A DNA stretch of 64,000 nucleotides from Brevipalpus yothersi. Lineage: Eukaryota > Arthropoda > Arachnida > Trombidiformes > Tenuipalpidae. The notes under the pieces are model-generated. The model was not told the origin of the DNA. It saw only the letters and a list, made by a program, of their open reading frames with translations, and ran no database searches. Below are positions 24,153 to 35,800 of the stretch, piece after piece. The stretch is taken from contig QZCP01000001.1 of the NCBI GenBank assembly GCA_003956705.1, positions 586,954 to 650,953 on the forward strand. The letters run 5' to 3'. A program made the translations under genes and the position numbers. Numbering within the stretch: the first letter of the stretch is position 1; each line of letters begins with the position of its first letter.

Positions 24153-27100
24153 TGAATGCAGGTTGACTCTCTCTCTCTTTCTCTCTCTCTCTCTTCCCTT
24201 TGGTATGACATCATTTTGAGCATCGATAGATTAGGGGCCAAGCAGTTATTCATTTTACTGATGGTTTTTTTTCGCTGATGGGCCAAAGTATTTCCCATTT
24301 TCTACACGTTTTGCAAGAGGTAAAGTTCTTATGCTGAGCATTTTGATCATTGAAAGACCTTGAAACACATTTGGGTTATCTAAATCGATTGCAGAATGGT
24401 CGATACTTTGAGTAGATTTGAATAATATCGTTAGAGTTCCCTGGGCTCTCTTTTATCAAAGTTAATTCATCAGCAAAGTGCTTTCATTCCTACTTTTGAG
24501 CCAAATTTTGAGCAACTTGTATCGATAAGAGCTTGTGTTGTGACGTCAAGCTCGATTCCATCTTACATTCAAGAGTTCTGGAGAAGGAAAAAGTTTGGGC
24601 ACAGAAAAGTGATTATTCGAAATAAGTTTATCAATTGTAGAAGTTCCTAGAAATCGAGAATTGTTACATAAATTACAATAATTTTACAAGGATTGAAACA
24701 CACTGAGGTGTCGATCAAAATTATCGAGAAAGATCTCAGCATTCCAAATTATATTTACATCACAAAGCTCGTCGGCTGAATGATAGAAAAAATTGTAAAA
24801 ATTACCTACATCTATCCAATTTTCGTTAGAAAAAAAAATTGGCCCAATTTCAAATTTCCACAAGTAATTGTGGACAAAAATTAACTATAGTTTACCAGGT
24901 GACCATTCATATGAGGCTTATATCCATTAGTAAGAACACTGTTTTGCACAAATGGGTTTGTGAATTTGGTGTGATTGATTTGGCTTTTTGTTTGACCATT
25001 CACGTAAAGAGGTAGCTCTTTGGCTTTGTTTTGCTCGTGTTTCGCTCGATTGTAAAGGAAAACCCCTGTGACAGCTACTGTCATTCCAAAGAAGTTGGTG
25101 AAAGTGATAGGGTTTTTCATAGTGATCAGACTTATAACTATGACGAAAATTCTTTTTGAGCTATTGCAAACGCTGTAAGTGAGTGGTGATACGAAGGAAA
25201 GAACAGTGAATGCAATCATATTTTGCAGAAAAGTCAAAAAACCATCTAAAACGAGATAAGTCAGAATTCGGCTATTCATGCCATGTGGAGTAGTAACGAT
25301 GGAAATGAGATCCATGTAGATCCAAGTAGGTAAAGAAATTAACAGGGCAAACTTTGAAATGATCGATAACAGTGACAGATGATGAAGACCAGGCTTTTCT
25401 TTCATGACATTCTTTGAGAATATGTTGAGTAAAGAAACTAAGAAAGCAGACATCAGGGCAAAAATGAGCCCGACTAAATTGAAACTTAATTCAGTGACAG
25501 TTGCAATTGATACACCGGCTACGATAGGCACTAAAGAAAAATACACCTGCAACAAGATAAAAGGGTTATGAGTGAGTGGAATCGGTACAATCTAAAATGT
25601 TTGGTGATATTTTCATGCTTCGATCCTAGTTATAGGAATATAAACCATCGTTGATTGAGCTTGATAAATCCGAACTGTGAGAGGTAGCAGGAAATGGAGA
25701 AAAACGCATAGATCGTCCAGCAGAATTCAAAAATTTGGTTGTTTAGATCGATCTGAATTCATTCGCATTAACCTCAGGGAGCTATCTTCAGCTATCTTAG
25801 CAGTAATTTCTCTGACAAATCGAGCATCAGAAAAAATTCAATTAGTGAAGTAGAAAGTAGTCCAATGCTTTCCGATTCAATGCGAACTACTGTACTTGCG
25901 CCGGCAAACGAGTAAATCAAGCTCAATAAAGTCCTTGAATGAGATCGCGTTACATGACATTAATCTGCCTCAGAAGAAATGATAATATAATGGCCTTCAT
26001 CGCAATACAGTTCCAATTTCTCTCGAAAAACTTCCATTTCCTCCCAAATCGATTGAATAATTAGTCTAGATTCACTACGACTTACTTTTGTTGTCTGTCT
26101 CTCTCCAGTGATCAGCCTTGAAAGAATGACCACAAAGAGTGGCATAGTTGATTTAACTGTGGAGTAGAAAACTTGTTTCAGAAAATATATTCATTGAATG
26201 GAAATGAGGAGCTCATACCTGTGTGAGAGTAACTGATGGGTACCTTCCACATGGATATATGAGATGATAAAGAGGCGGCGAATTTTCCGAGAGCTAATGG
26301 AATGATCATTCGCCAAAAATATCGCCTCTCAAATGTGACTTCCTTTCCAGGAGTGCCCAAGTAGTAAACAATCGGTTTTAAGAATAAAAATATGGAAGCT
26401 AATTGCACAATTGAGACTGTCATTGGATAAGGGAATCCAGAAAGGATAGTTTTAGTGACTATAGCGTTACTGGATGAGACCAAATACCAAAGAATACATA
26501 GTATCACAATAATTAACTCGCTTTTTGGAAGCCAAAAAACCATTTTGAGTAGATTTATATTTGTGGAAGTGTGTTCCTTTCAATTGTGTAAAACCATCAG
26601 TTGGAATTGAGTTTGAATCTGTTTTATGTTGAATCAGAATTGAATGTGAACAGCCAATTTATCAGAACAAAATGAATAGATGAAAGATTGCGCAGAGAAA
26701 TGTATTGTCAATGGAAAGAGAGAGAGAGAGAGAGAAAGACAAAAACAAATCGAGAGAGAGAGAAAGAAACAAGCTCGATCTGTAAATCTTCTAAACCATT
26801 CGAATGATTGAGAGATACATGTATAGATAGAAGAGGGTATGATTGTGAGACCAATTAAGTTGCAACGTTAATCTCGAGTCATTTTTTCACGGCCATCATT
26901 GAAGTAACACATACACACACACACACACAAACGATAATCACCGGTTTCCACTGGAGAGAAGAATTCTTTTCTCCTTCTCTTCAATCTCTTCATTTGTGAC
27001 TTTCCACTTCACAATAATAGAGCACCTGAAACACAGGCACCATTATCCATATGATTTTATTTAAATTATAACAAATTGAATATAAAATGTGGCCATTCAG

Positions 27101-29672
27101 ATGGCATAATTAAATCACTAAAATCGAGATGACGTTGAAGCCTGATCAGCTGGCCAAAAGTAGCTCGCCTTGTCTATACGCACGCGTTAAACATTCGGCA
27201 TTAATTCTGGCGCTTTTCGTCATCGCAACACTTCTGCTAGAACTCGATCTATAATTTCCAATTTTTATCATTTTTATCATGAATCGGAATAATTTTCATA
27301 TATCAGTCGATAAATGTTGAAAGGTTGTAGAGCTGGGAGACGAAAAACCAAATCTGGGCCACTGTGTGAGAGAGGAAAGATTTTCTTGGCTATTTTGGCA
27401 TTTCATTTGTTCGAATTCAATTGATATAAGCGTGATGACGATATATTAGGTTAGAATCTAACTGGATTAATTTTCTTTCTCTTCATATGTTAATGAGCAG
27501 GCAAATATGCAGAGTCACATGGTATGGTTCAAAATTTCATGTATGATTTCGAAAAAAATGATACATTCCTCATGTGGCCACATTCGAACGCTTCGCATCC
27601 CCATTGGTGGGAAATGGCCGAACCATTATGGACCACAGCGGAAAAGCAAGGTGTAAAAACAGCTGTCTATTGGTCAGTACCTCACGAATATTTTCTGAAA
27701 TCTTATAGTCAAAATCCATCGACAATTTCCATAAAATTACCGAGATATCAAAGCATTCAAGTAATCTTGACTGATTCGATCTTTCAGGTGGGATGGATGC
27801 CAAATTAGAATAAAAAACACTGAACCAACAATGTGCTTGGAATATCAATCTTTTTGGACTTGGCCAAATGTAAAAAATGACACCATGGAAGCAATAGATG
27901 AGATTTTGGATAATTTTGAAAGTGATGAATGGCAGCTAGCACTCATCTATTATGAAGCTGTTGACGCTACAGGTATCGATGAAATTTTAAACGTTCGACT
28001 GAGCTTTAGGTTCAACGTGGAACAGTGTGCCGATCAATTTTTCCCTAAAATATATGACCTAATCAAGAATTTATGCTTCTGATTATTTTGATTCGAAGGA
28101 CATGCTTTTGGACCCGAATCGTCGGATCGAGTAGAGGCGATGAGGGATCTCGATGAAATTTTATATCATCTCCAGGAACAAATTGAATCGCGCAATCTAA
28201 CCGAAACTGTAAGTATCGAAAATATGACTGTAATATTTTAGCCCGATTATTCTAAACCAAGTCAAAGCTGAAAATAGTCATAAGTATCAATAAAAATCAG
28301 TCATTTCTATTGAATTGCATAGCTGATTTGTCCTGTTGATCAGTTGAAATCAAGCTGAACTTTCTGAAAGTTTTTCTCAATTTTTCCATAATCTTTCCGA
28401 TTTGATTTGAAAAATTTGTCTTCCAAACCTGCTAGCCCAAAAATATTAGCCACTCGATCATAAGATAGATTCTCTTTTTTTTGAAGTTCAAATCATACTT
28501 TACAAAATTGAATGAATCTTTGGCTAAGCTTTTTCAACCCCTCCTCATAATTCTAATTCTTCCTATTTTGCACTTCTTTCCCAACTCAGGTGAACACGGT
28601 GGTGGTCTCAGATCATGGAATGCTGATGGTAGAAACAGAAAATGATGCCAATAAAACAAAGATAATATCAATTGAGAAGATAATCGATGAGCATGATGTG
28701 ATAGTGATGCTAGATCGAGGTGCTACATCAATGATAATACCTGTCCAGGGAAAAGAGAGTAAAGTAAGCAAACAAATAAAAATCATCATAAAGAATCACT
28801 ATATTTGATCAATTTTTTCCGGCTAATTAACATTAGATTCTGGATGATCTCAAGAAGGCGAACACAAGTGGACTTCGCTTCTATGATAAACCAAATATTC
28901 CCACAAAATATCACTTCAAAAATAATCAACGAGTTGCTCCCATACTTCTAGTCGCTGATAAAGGCTATTTCTTGGAAGGGGTAAGACACTTTTTGACAAG
29001 CATTTTGAGCAAAATTTACGATCCACTATCATCATCGAAACCTTTTTAAGACACACATAACACATTCACATTTAATAAGCTCTCATGTCTTCATTATGAT
29101 GATATCCTCAGAATATTAATCGATCATGAATGATGATCGAGAGCATCAAGTGCTCTCTCCTCCTTCCTCTCTCTTCTTTCACACAAGATAACTATCTAAT
29201 ATAACTATCTTATTTTATTTTTTCACTCTCCTCGATTGGTCATCGATCGATGCCACGTGTATTGATCATTTTATACCTTTTCTCTTGGTCCATCCTTTTC
29301 GTGATAAAGTTTTCCAGCCACGGAAAAACTCGACCCATTTCTGATGTTCTGTACCCAGGACATCACGGATACGATCCATACGATGTTAAAGAGATGAGAA
29401 CCATTTTTTATGCCACTGGTTCGCGCCTTAAGCGTGGTTTTGTATCGAAACCTTTGATGATGACCGATCATTATAATTTGATATGCTTTCTTCTGGGCAT
29501 CGAAGCTGCACCCAACAACGGGTCATGGACCAGAGTTCAAGATATGGTGGCCGAAAGCAATGCTCACGTTGAATACTATACTTCACAGCCTGTATGTGAA
29601 AATGTTGGCACAGTTTTTCAATCGAGCATCAATCTGATGATCAGCATGGCAATCGTATTGATTTTGAGATAA
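20329..29672 (+). CDS. ENPP6-like choline-type phosphodiesterase, GPI-anchored
   Basis: Seven exons, 20329-20614, 27501-27672, 27788-27972, 28099-28208, 28590-28763, 28837-28980 and 29310-29672, join in frame to 477 residues (human ENPP6 has 440). A signal peptide (MRTILLINCAVITFLSLLSA) precedes the alkaline-phosphatase-fold core: LILILADGVRYD with the first metal Asp, then PSNSYPNWYTIVTG with the nucleophile aligned at S86. Ser here, rather than the Thr of ENPP1/3, is the ENPP6 pattern. Next come TMCLEYQ, the metal-binding VVVSDHGM, and GHHGYD. NNGSW is near the end, and a hydrophobic tail (NLMISMAIVLILR) fits a GPI signal. Human ENPP6 hydrolyses glycerophosphocholine and related choline phosphodiesters. 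Intron 1 (6,886 bp) contains BPNT1 and SLC35E1-like genes. The acceptor at 29309 is the least certain boundary. Confidence 0.85.
20615..22546 (+). other. left part of ENPP6-like intron 1
   Basis: AT-rich intron sequence between the first ENPP6-like exon and the 3' end of the nested BPNT1 gene. No coding exon, RNA gene or long repeat was recognised. Confidence 0.5.
22547..23942 (-). CDS. BPNT1: 3'(2'),5'-bisphosphate nucleotidase 1
   Basis: Five minus-strand exons, 23942-23814, 23700-23599, 23430-23274, 23184-23093 and 23020-22547, join in frame to 317 residues (human BPNT1 has 308). Order of motifs: the N-terminal helix (LVRLVSASVCVAKRAGLIV), DDFSTEADRRAQ, ITIIGEE with metal-binding acids, IKEEDIVVWVDPLDGTREF (the lithium-sensitive phosphatase signature DPLDGT), VIHQPYY, RIGGAGNKVL, and KKWDTCAP with the third metal Asp. 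It removes the 3' phosphate from PAP, the by-product of sulfation, and is a magnesium-dependent, lithium-inhibited enzyme of the cytosol. The gene lies wholly inside intron 1 of the ENPP6-like gene on the opposite strand. Its first intron carries a (GT)n tract. The acceptor of exon 3 (ATATAAAG) has a weak pyrimidine tract. Confidence 0.95.
23754..23780. repeat. (GT)n microsatellite in BPNT1 intron 1
   Basis: About 13 GT units on the plus strand within the 113-bp first intron of BPNT1, between its donor at 23813 and acceptor at 23701. Confidence 0.95.
24084..24194. repeat. (AG)n / (CT)n inverted pair
   Basis: A run of about 33 AG units (24084-24149) is followed, after about 17 bp, by a mostly CT tract (24167-24194). 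The arms are self-complementary over about 26 bp, so either transcript could fold into a long hairpin. It lies about 140 bp upstream of the BPNT1 start codon, inside ENPP6-like intron 1. Confidence 0.9.
24195..24880. other. spacer between the two nested genes
   Basis: Contains the BPNT1 promoter side and the 3' untranslated region of the SLC35E1-like gene, both on the minus strand. No further coding sequence was seen. Confidence 0.5.
24881..26543 (-). CDS. SLC35E1: SLC35E1-like nucleotide-sugar / triose-phosphate translocator family protein
   Basis: Three minus-strand exons, 26543-26219, 26156-26086 and 25546-24881, join in frame to 353 residues. The protein has about ten hydrophobic segments of the drug/metabolite transporter fold. 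Recognisable family stretches are WYLVSSSNAIVTKTIL in the first helix pair, PISYSHTVKSTMPLFVVILS across the first two introns (SLC35E1 has SYAHTVKATMP at this point), ATVTELSFNLVGL, LLNIFSKNVM and SPLTYSVCNSSKRI. The C-terminal tail is short and hydrophilic. Relatives sit in Golgi/ER membranes; the substrate of SLC35E1 is not established. It is nested in intron 1 of the ENPP6-like gene on the opposite strand, head to tail with BPNT1. Confidence 0.9.
26544..27500. other. right part of ENPP6-like intron 1
   Basis: Holds the promoter side of the SLC35E1-like gene, an (AG)n tract at 26717-26735 and an (AC)n tract near 26908-26928, then ordinary intron sequence to the acceptor at 27499-27500. Confidence 0.55.
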
Positions 29673-32369
29673 ATTTCATTATATATTTCCATAGGAGCTT
29701 TTGAATCTTGCCATCAGAGGTTATTTACCACTGTTCATCATTCATTCATTCATCATTTTTCATTGCCATTCATTGATTAGTTGTAATTTATATATTCATA
29801 TTCAATTCATAAGCCACATTCATTTGAACAAATCATTTCTCCTACACTCTGTAAAAGCTATCAATTATAAGACAATTAAAAAAATGAAAGAAAGACATCA
29901 CAAATCTTTCCGGGGTCTATGCTCTTAGTTGAATAAAATTTTCTCGTAACAATCCTGAGGAATAGCTTTCTCACGTAGCCAAAGGCACCTGAGCTGATCA
30001 TTAGCGGAAATAAATTAAGAATTTCTATTGCCCTCAGCTCTTTTAAAGTTTACCTAAGATGATTCACTTGAGAAAAGTAGAAAGGGTTGCCAATGCAACA
30101 TACAAAGTTTTTTGAAAACTTTTGTTTCTTTCTCTCTAATCTCAAGACTTGATAAGCCTGCATAAAGATTTTTTCTCCTCAGAAAATCACTGAAGACGAA
30201 ACCTTCCATGAATAAGATCAACATTCAATCTAATGAATTCCTAAGCTACATGAATTACAGACCCTCGAGGTGTTCGGAAGAAGAAGTTCATCTTTAATTC
30301 AAAAGATGTACCGTCACACCTCTGAGAATAGCAGCAATTTTTAGCTGTCGTTTATTAAGTTCCACAACAATTGAAGGTAAGGCCTCACTCCTTTACCAAT
30401 AATTAGACACTTTTAAAAATTAATGAGCGATCCAACTTTTTCTTCTCCAGAGAACAATTACTGTAGAGAACATCATCACTCATCTGTGGCCACCCTTGGA
30501 TCAAGAAAATAATTTAGAGATTCCTACACTCTCAAACTACATGTATGTCCCCTGAAATTGTCGAAGAATTAGAAAGGTTTGAGAAATAGTGGAAATAATC
30601 GAGAGAGAGAGAGAGAGGGAAAATTTTCGCAATCAGTTTTCACTGATTTGTAAAGAAGAAAGAGTGTATTTTCGGTAGCTCTTGAGCCATTTTATTGCTT
30701 ACTATTCAGAGCATTGCTAAGCATTTTCAATCAATTTTCTCACCTGATTTAGGTTCATCAGAATAAATCCAAGTGGACATGTGTGGCCCCAGTCGGCCGA
30801 TGAAGCTGTAGAATGGCCACAACAATTTAACCAACAGAATTAGAGTTGATTTCTGATGGCGTGCGAACAAGGTTGTGAGAGAGTGTTTGGGATGAGCAAT
30901 CATTTGACTTTATGGCAATCTGTATCGCGTTGGCCTTTCACTCCCTCCAGGCGATGAGTGATCTAGTTTATCCGATGTCCAATTGATTTAGTGATACAAC
31001 ACTTGTATGTTGGAGCAAAAGTATGCGATCCACCAAGAAATGGCCAAATTTAGCTCAAGCAATATTAGAACGTGAAAACTTTGATCAAGAAGCCGCATCG
31101 TCAAGAAAAATCAAATTCTTTAGATGATCCTGAGAAAATGTTAATTCAAATTCAATGGCTTCACTATATAGTCTTATGGAACCAGGAGAAAGCAGATGAC
31201 TTTTTTTTCTTCCCCTTTGGAAAGGAGCGCAAAATTTCGATTCATGTCCAATTCAGGACATGAATCATGAAAAGTAATAAGAGAGATAGAGAGAAAGAGA
31301 GAAGAGGTCATCTCATCTCACTCTAATCATAGTTAACTAGTGGTGATAATAATCAGGTTAATTTGTTTCTTCAGCTCCAAACAGAGCGGTCATTGGATGA
31401 TCCTGATGATACTCTAACTAGCGTTCAAATAATGCAATCGAGATCGATCGAGTAGCATGATAATGCTTTGTATCCATTTTCTCACCCAGCTCAGTTGATA
31501 CTTTAAATTATGGTATGGAAGGGAAAAAATTCAAGTTAAGCTTGCCCATCATTCGGACTTAATCATAATTAACAGCTCTGCCAGTGTCAGGGTCACGATT
31601 GATAGGGGAAAAGTATGGTAAAAATTCTAGTGATAAGAAGCTGACAAGCTTGTGATACATTTTGGCTGGAACTCTTCAATCAGACTCTCAGGTCCTGTTT
31701 AGCCTGAAAGGAAAGAATCTATCTTGCTATTTGGGAAAAAAAATACAGAATATGAACTCTCAAAGTGATAAAATTAAAATAGAAAAGAAGCTACAAAACA
31801 ATTTTCTAGTTTTTGAGAAAAATCACATCCTTCACGAGTTGAGATCATAGTAATTTGTTTTTTCATGATCGACTGATCTAAGTCTTGGAAAGGAATTCTC
31901 TCAGCAATAAAGATGATGGTAGTTTATACTGACTGTGATACTTTTTGGATTCAATTCTTCTGATTCAATAGGCCACACACACAATCAAAATCGGGACCGT
32001 TACATGCAAAATTATATGTACAGTTAGGCGTCAAACAGTTAAGATCAGCCAATAAAAAGTACGAATAAAAAGCGCTACGATTTTGACAAAACTTTACCCA
32101 TTCTTGAGGCCAAAAAGCAACAAAAAAACAGGTTGAACACATAGTTGCCTGTTTTTGGAATGATTTGGTCAGCACATTTTGGCATAAGTATGTGTTTCAA
32201 TGGCCTACGAGAAGAAAAAGGAGGAGAGAAAGAAGAAGAAGATGAGGATGAAGATGAAGAAGCTGATTTCCGTGATTTTCGTCGGCCGATCGGGCAGGCC
32301 TAAGCAAATGAGCAAAGGGCCGTAAGGAGATGATTTGGGGGTCCATTGCTTGAGTAGTTTGGCCCGCTC

Positions 32370-32434
<65 letters not shown>

Positions 32435-32832
32435 CTGATCCGGATCTGTTTTTTTTTCTTGCTGACATGAGCATCCAACGTCGATCCAAGCGACCATCCT
32501 TCTAACAGAACTACCGTTATTAGAACAACGTATGAAGGGGGGAGAGAGAGAAGGGCAAAGTGGAAAGGAGCATCAAGACCGCATCATCTTCGCTCCCTAT
32601 TCTACTCTTTTTCTGAATCTACATCATCTTTCACTTCTCAGTCTACATCCGAACAGCTCAGTCGTTCTTTTACTCAGCTCATACTGTGAAAAGCAAGCTA
32701 TCAGTTGATTTTTTTGTGTGTCTGATTATATTTGCTCGTTGATTTTCTTTTTTTTTTCGTTCAGTGGATCTGCCAATGGCAAATTGTTTATAACTGTACC
32801 GTTCAAGAGGTACTTTCTTTGTTTCAACTAAT
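29673..32832. other. intergenic, no gene recognised
   Basis: About 3.2 kb. Short GA tracts occur at 30600-30619 and 31281-31303, and a long (TC)n run at 32372-32430. A few short open frames exist (for example 31072-31263), but none has splice-flanked structure or family resemblance that I can support. Confidence 0.5.
32372..32430. repeat. (TC)n microsatellite
   Basis: About 29 TC units, roughly 400 bp upstream of the Ser-rich gene start codon. Confidence 0.97.
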
Positions 32833-35800
32833 ATGTCCAAATTAACTATCGTAAGTTATTCAATTTACTCTAATTGTTCGAAACTTTTCATGTTTGCCTG
32901 AGACAATAAGTTGATACAATAGAAAGACTTCCTGAGACTGTCGTTGAAAATTATTCTCATGAATTGGCCACGAACCATTGTGAACATACTCTTGGAAAGG
33001 TGTGAAAGTCGAAAAACTCGAATCTTGGAGTTTTCCCAGTTGTGTATGAATGGCTATGAGATGTAGCGGGATTTTTCACTTAAGCACAGTAGATTCCAGT
33101 TAAGATCTATTTTCCAAGAAATTTTTTCATCTGTTCATGCTCGATATATATGAAAGTGTGAATGAGCCTTCAATTTCACCATTCGAACTTTCTGAATGGG
33201 TTTTGAAACACAGATTAACTCTTTTTTGGCACAAAAGTTCTATCGTTCAGAGGAAATCATTCTATTTTTCCAATGCATCTAGATGGGTTCAGATGATTTG
33301 AATATCCAGATATTCAGCTTCATTCCCAACCCATTATAGGGTCTCTCAAACTATCTTAAGAAACAAATGAGCTATGATAAACTTTTCTAGACGTTTTATG
33401 AGGCTTGATAGATATAACAATGCTTGTGTACTTTTGCGATTCTTCTATATATTGAGGATTGAGGATATTATCTACAGAACACATTGGCTTATGGTTATCA
33501 ATATTTATTAGGAGAGAATTTGCTTTTGTTCTAATCATAATTTATATTTAAAACATATCTCAGCGATTTAAATTGTTCAAGCAGGTGAAGGGTTGATCTT
33601 GAATTCAGCCTACTAACTTGCTCGTGATTAGTATTCAGATTAGTTTTACCATATGAAATGGCAAAGTAACGGTATGTTTGTTTGCCTCAATTTTCTATCT
33701 TATCTGAACCGGTAGTAGGCCTAGAACGTGCTGAATGATAATGCAAAGTGTATATCACAGAAATCCGGTCTACTTTAGGGGACAAAATTATGCTCAGATT
33801 CTTTTATGATTAGCATTCTCAGAATGTTTATTCATCAAGAATGACGAACAAAATATTGTACATACTTGCTTCTGAAAGAATTTTCATTCTAAACAATTTT
33901 TCATCACCTGTTTTCAGCGGATTAACATAATCCGTGGTCTGGTGCACTGAAATCTTGTGGGAATGAAAGCAGGTTAAAAAATATATATAAAGTTTAATCG
34001 AATAGTTCCATCATGAGCTGTCAATGATAAGAGAAAGATTCATCAACTTCCGTCAACTAACGGTCAAAGTAGCGCCTCTCATGTGTGTATTGAGACTGGT
34101 TTATGGGTCAAGATCAAGGCCAATCAATGTACTCTCACATTACTTAAGCTTGTTGAGCAATGATACAGTCTCTCATGAAGATAATCTCTTGCATGATGAA
34201 CAGTGATGACATGTTGCTTGATGAATTATCCGGGTTGTGAATGAGAAGGGAGAGAAAAATTTTTGAGTCAAATGAACTTCAGATTGGACTGAAAATTAAT
34301 AATCTCTTTCTCTTTCTCCTTCTCTCTCTCTCTCTCTCTCTCTTTTACACAGTTAGCCATCATCTTTACCACCTATTTTTGTCTCCTAAGTCTGCCACAA
34401 GCATCTGCTGACTATGAGTCGGACTTTTTCGGACCAAAATTGGTGATCAGAGCACCAAGGTCGATAACCAATATCTTCCGTCGATTTTTTGGAGGAAGAC
34501 GAAAGCAAACGGTAAGTTGCTGTCACCAGTGAAGCTTGTGACTTGGTCTACTTTGATTTTTGGGCGGCTTGGCTCAGGGGGCCAGTTTGGGAAAAATCAC
34601 CACCACCACAACTACTACTATTAGGGTAAAATAGTGGCCCGGTACATTATGCTTGATTTCGGGTGGCCTCATTTTTTTCTCTCCTTCTTCTTCTCCTTCT
34701 TCTTCTTTCATTCACTCAAACAATGTCTGCATTCTTGTCCATCATCATCAGTATTGATGGCAAACAATGACCGATGCATTCGTTCGAGTTCATTTCCTTT
34801 TTTGAATAGTAGTGAAATTTGACTTAATTCGATTGGATTAAAGTTTTTTCCCTACCGTTCTAGATGAAAACTTTGTTGTGATGTGGTCAGGTCAGTACAA
34901 CCAGTGGATAGTTGAATGAATCACATAGTAGGACAAGGGAAAAGGCTGTTCTTGAGTCTTCTCTTCGACAATCAAACACACATCTACACACGAATGATTG
35001 TTGCCAAAAATACAAAAGATTAAAGAGTATATCCAAATTAGCCTACAATTTCGGTATCAGCCAAGGGATAAAATAGCTTTGATAAAGTAAATCATGCATA
35101 AGCTCGATTTTCAGGATCTTTCCGCTAGCTAAAAAATGATGTTAGGCTTTTGAGAATATTTCATCCCCTGAGCAAATCCGTTTTCATCATGAGAAAAAAC
35201 TGATGAAAAACTTTGAGAGATTAAAATATTCACTCTCATCATATTTAATGAGATGTGAAATGTTGCCTAAAATTGAAATGCAAAATCAAATTAGATCAAA
35301 CAAGCAAAAATTTTGTTCAGTCATCAGGTTCTATTTTGTTTTTTTTCTTTACTCATGTCTTGCTCTCAAATTACCTGATCATGATTGATCTGAATTATCC
35401 ACCATTTCCCTGTTTTAACATCTTCTTCCATTCCATAACACTGTGAAGACCTACAGTGGAAGAGACATGGACAGCCTGAGGATATTTGGAATGTATATAA
35501 ATTTTTGTCAGCTTGTTACTATATCTTTGATATAATATTATAATATTTTCCCATCCGATACACGACCGAGATTCTTCGAGATGATGATAACGGTGTTTAT
35601 GATGATCATACATGTGATGAAACTTGAAATTATTAATCTTGAAAAAAATTGTGCCACTCGAGAGAAGAGTAGAAAATCGGGTTTCATTCAAATCTCATAG
35701 CTCTAATCATGAAAGAAGATCATGAATCATTTTATCCTTATTATATTATGTTGATCTTCAATTTTTCCATGAATTTAAATCAGCTTCCATCATCTTCATC

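Noticed and set aside
32197..32489. Arg-Glu repeat frames on the minus strand
   Set aside because: Pure translation of a TC/GA microsatellite.
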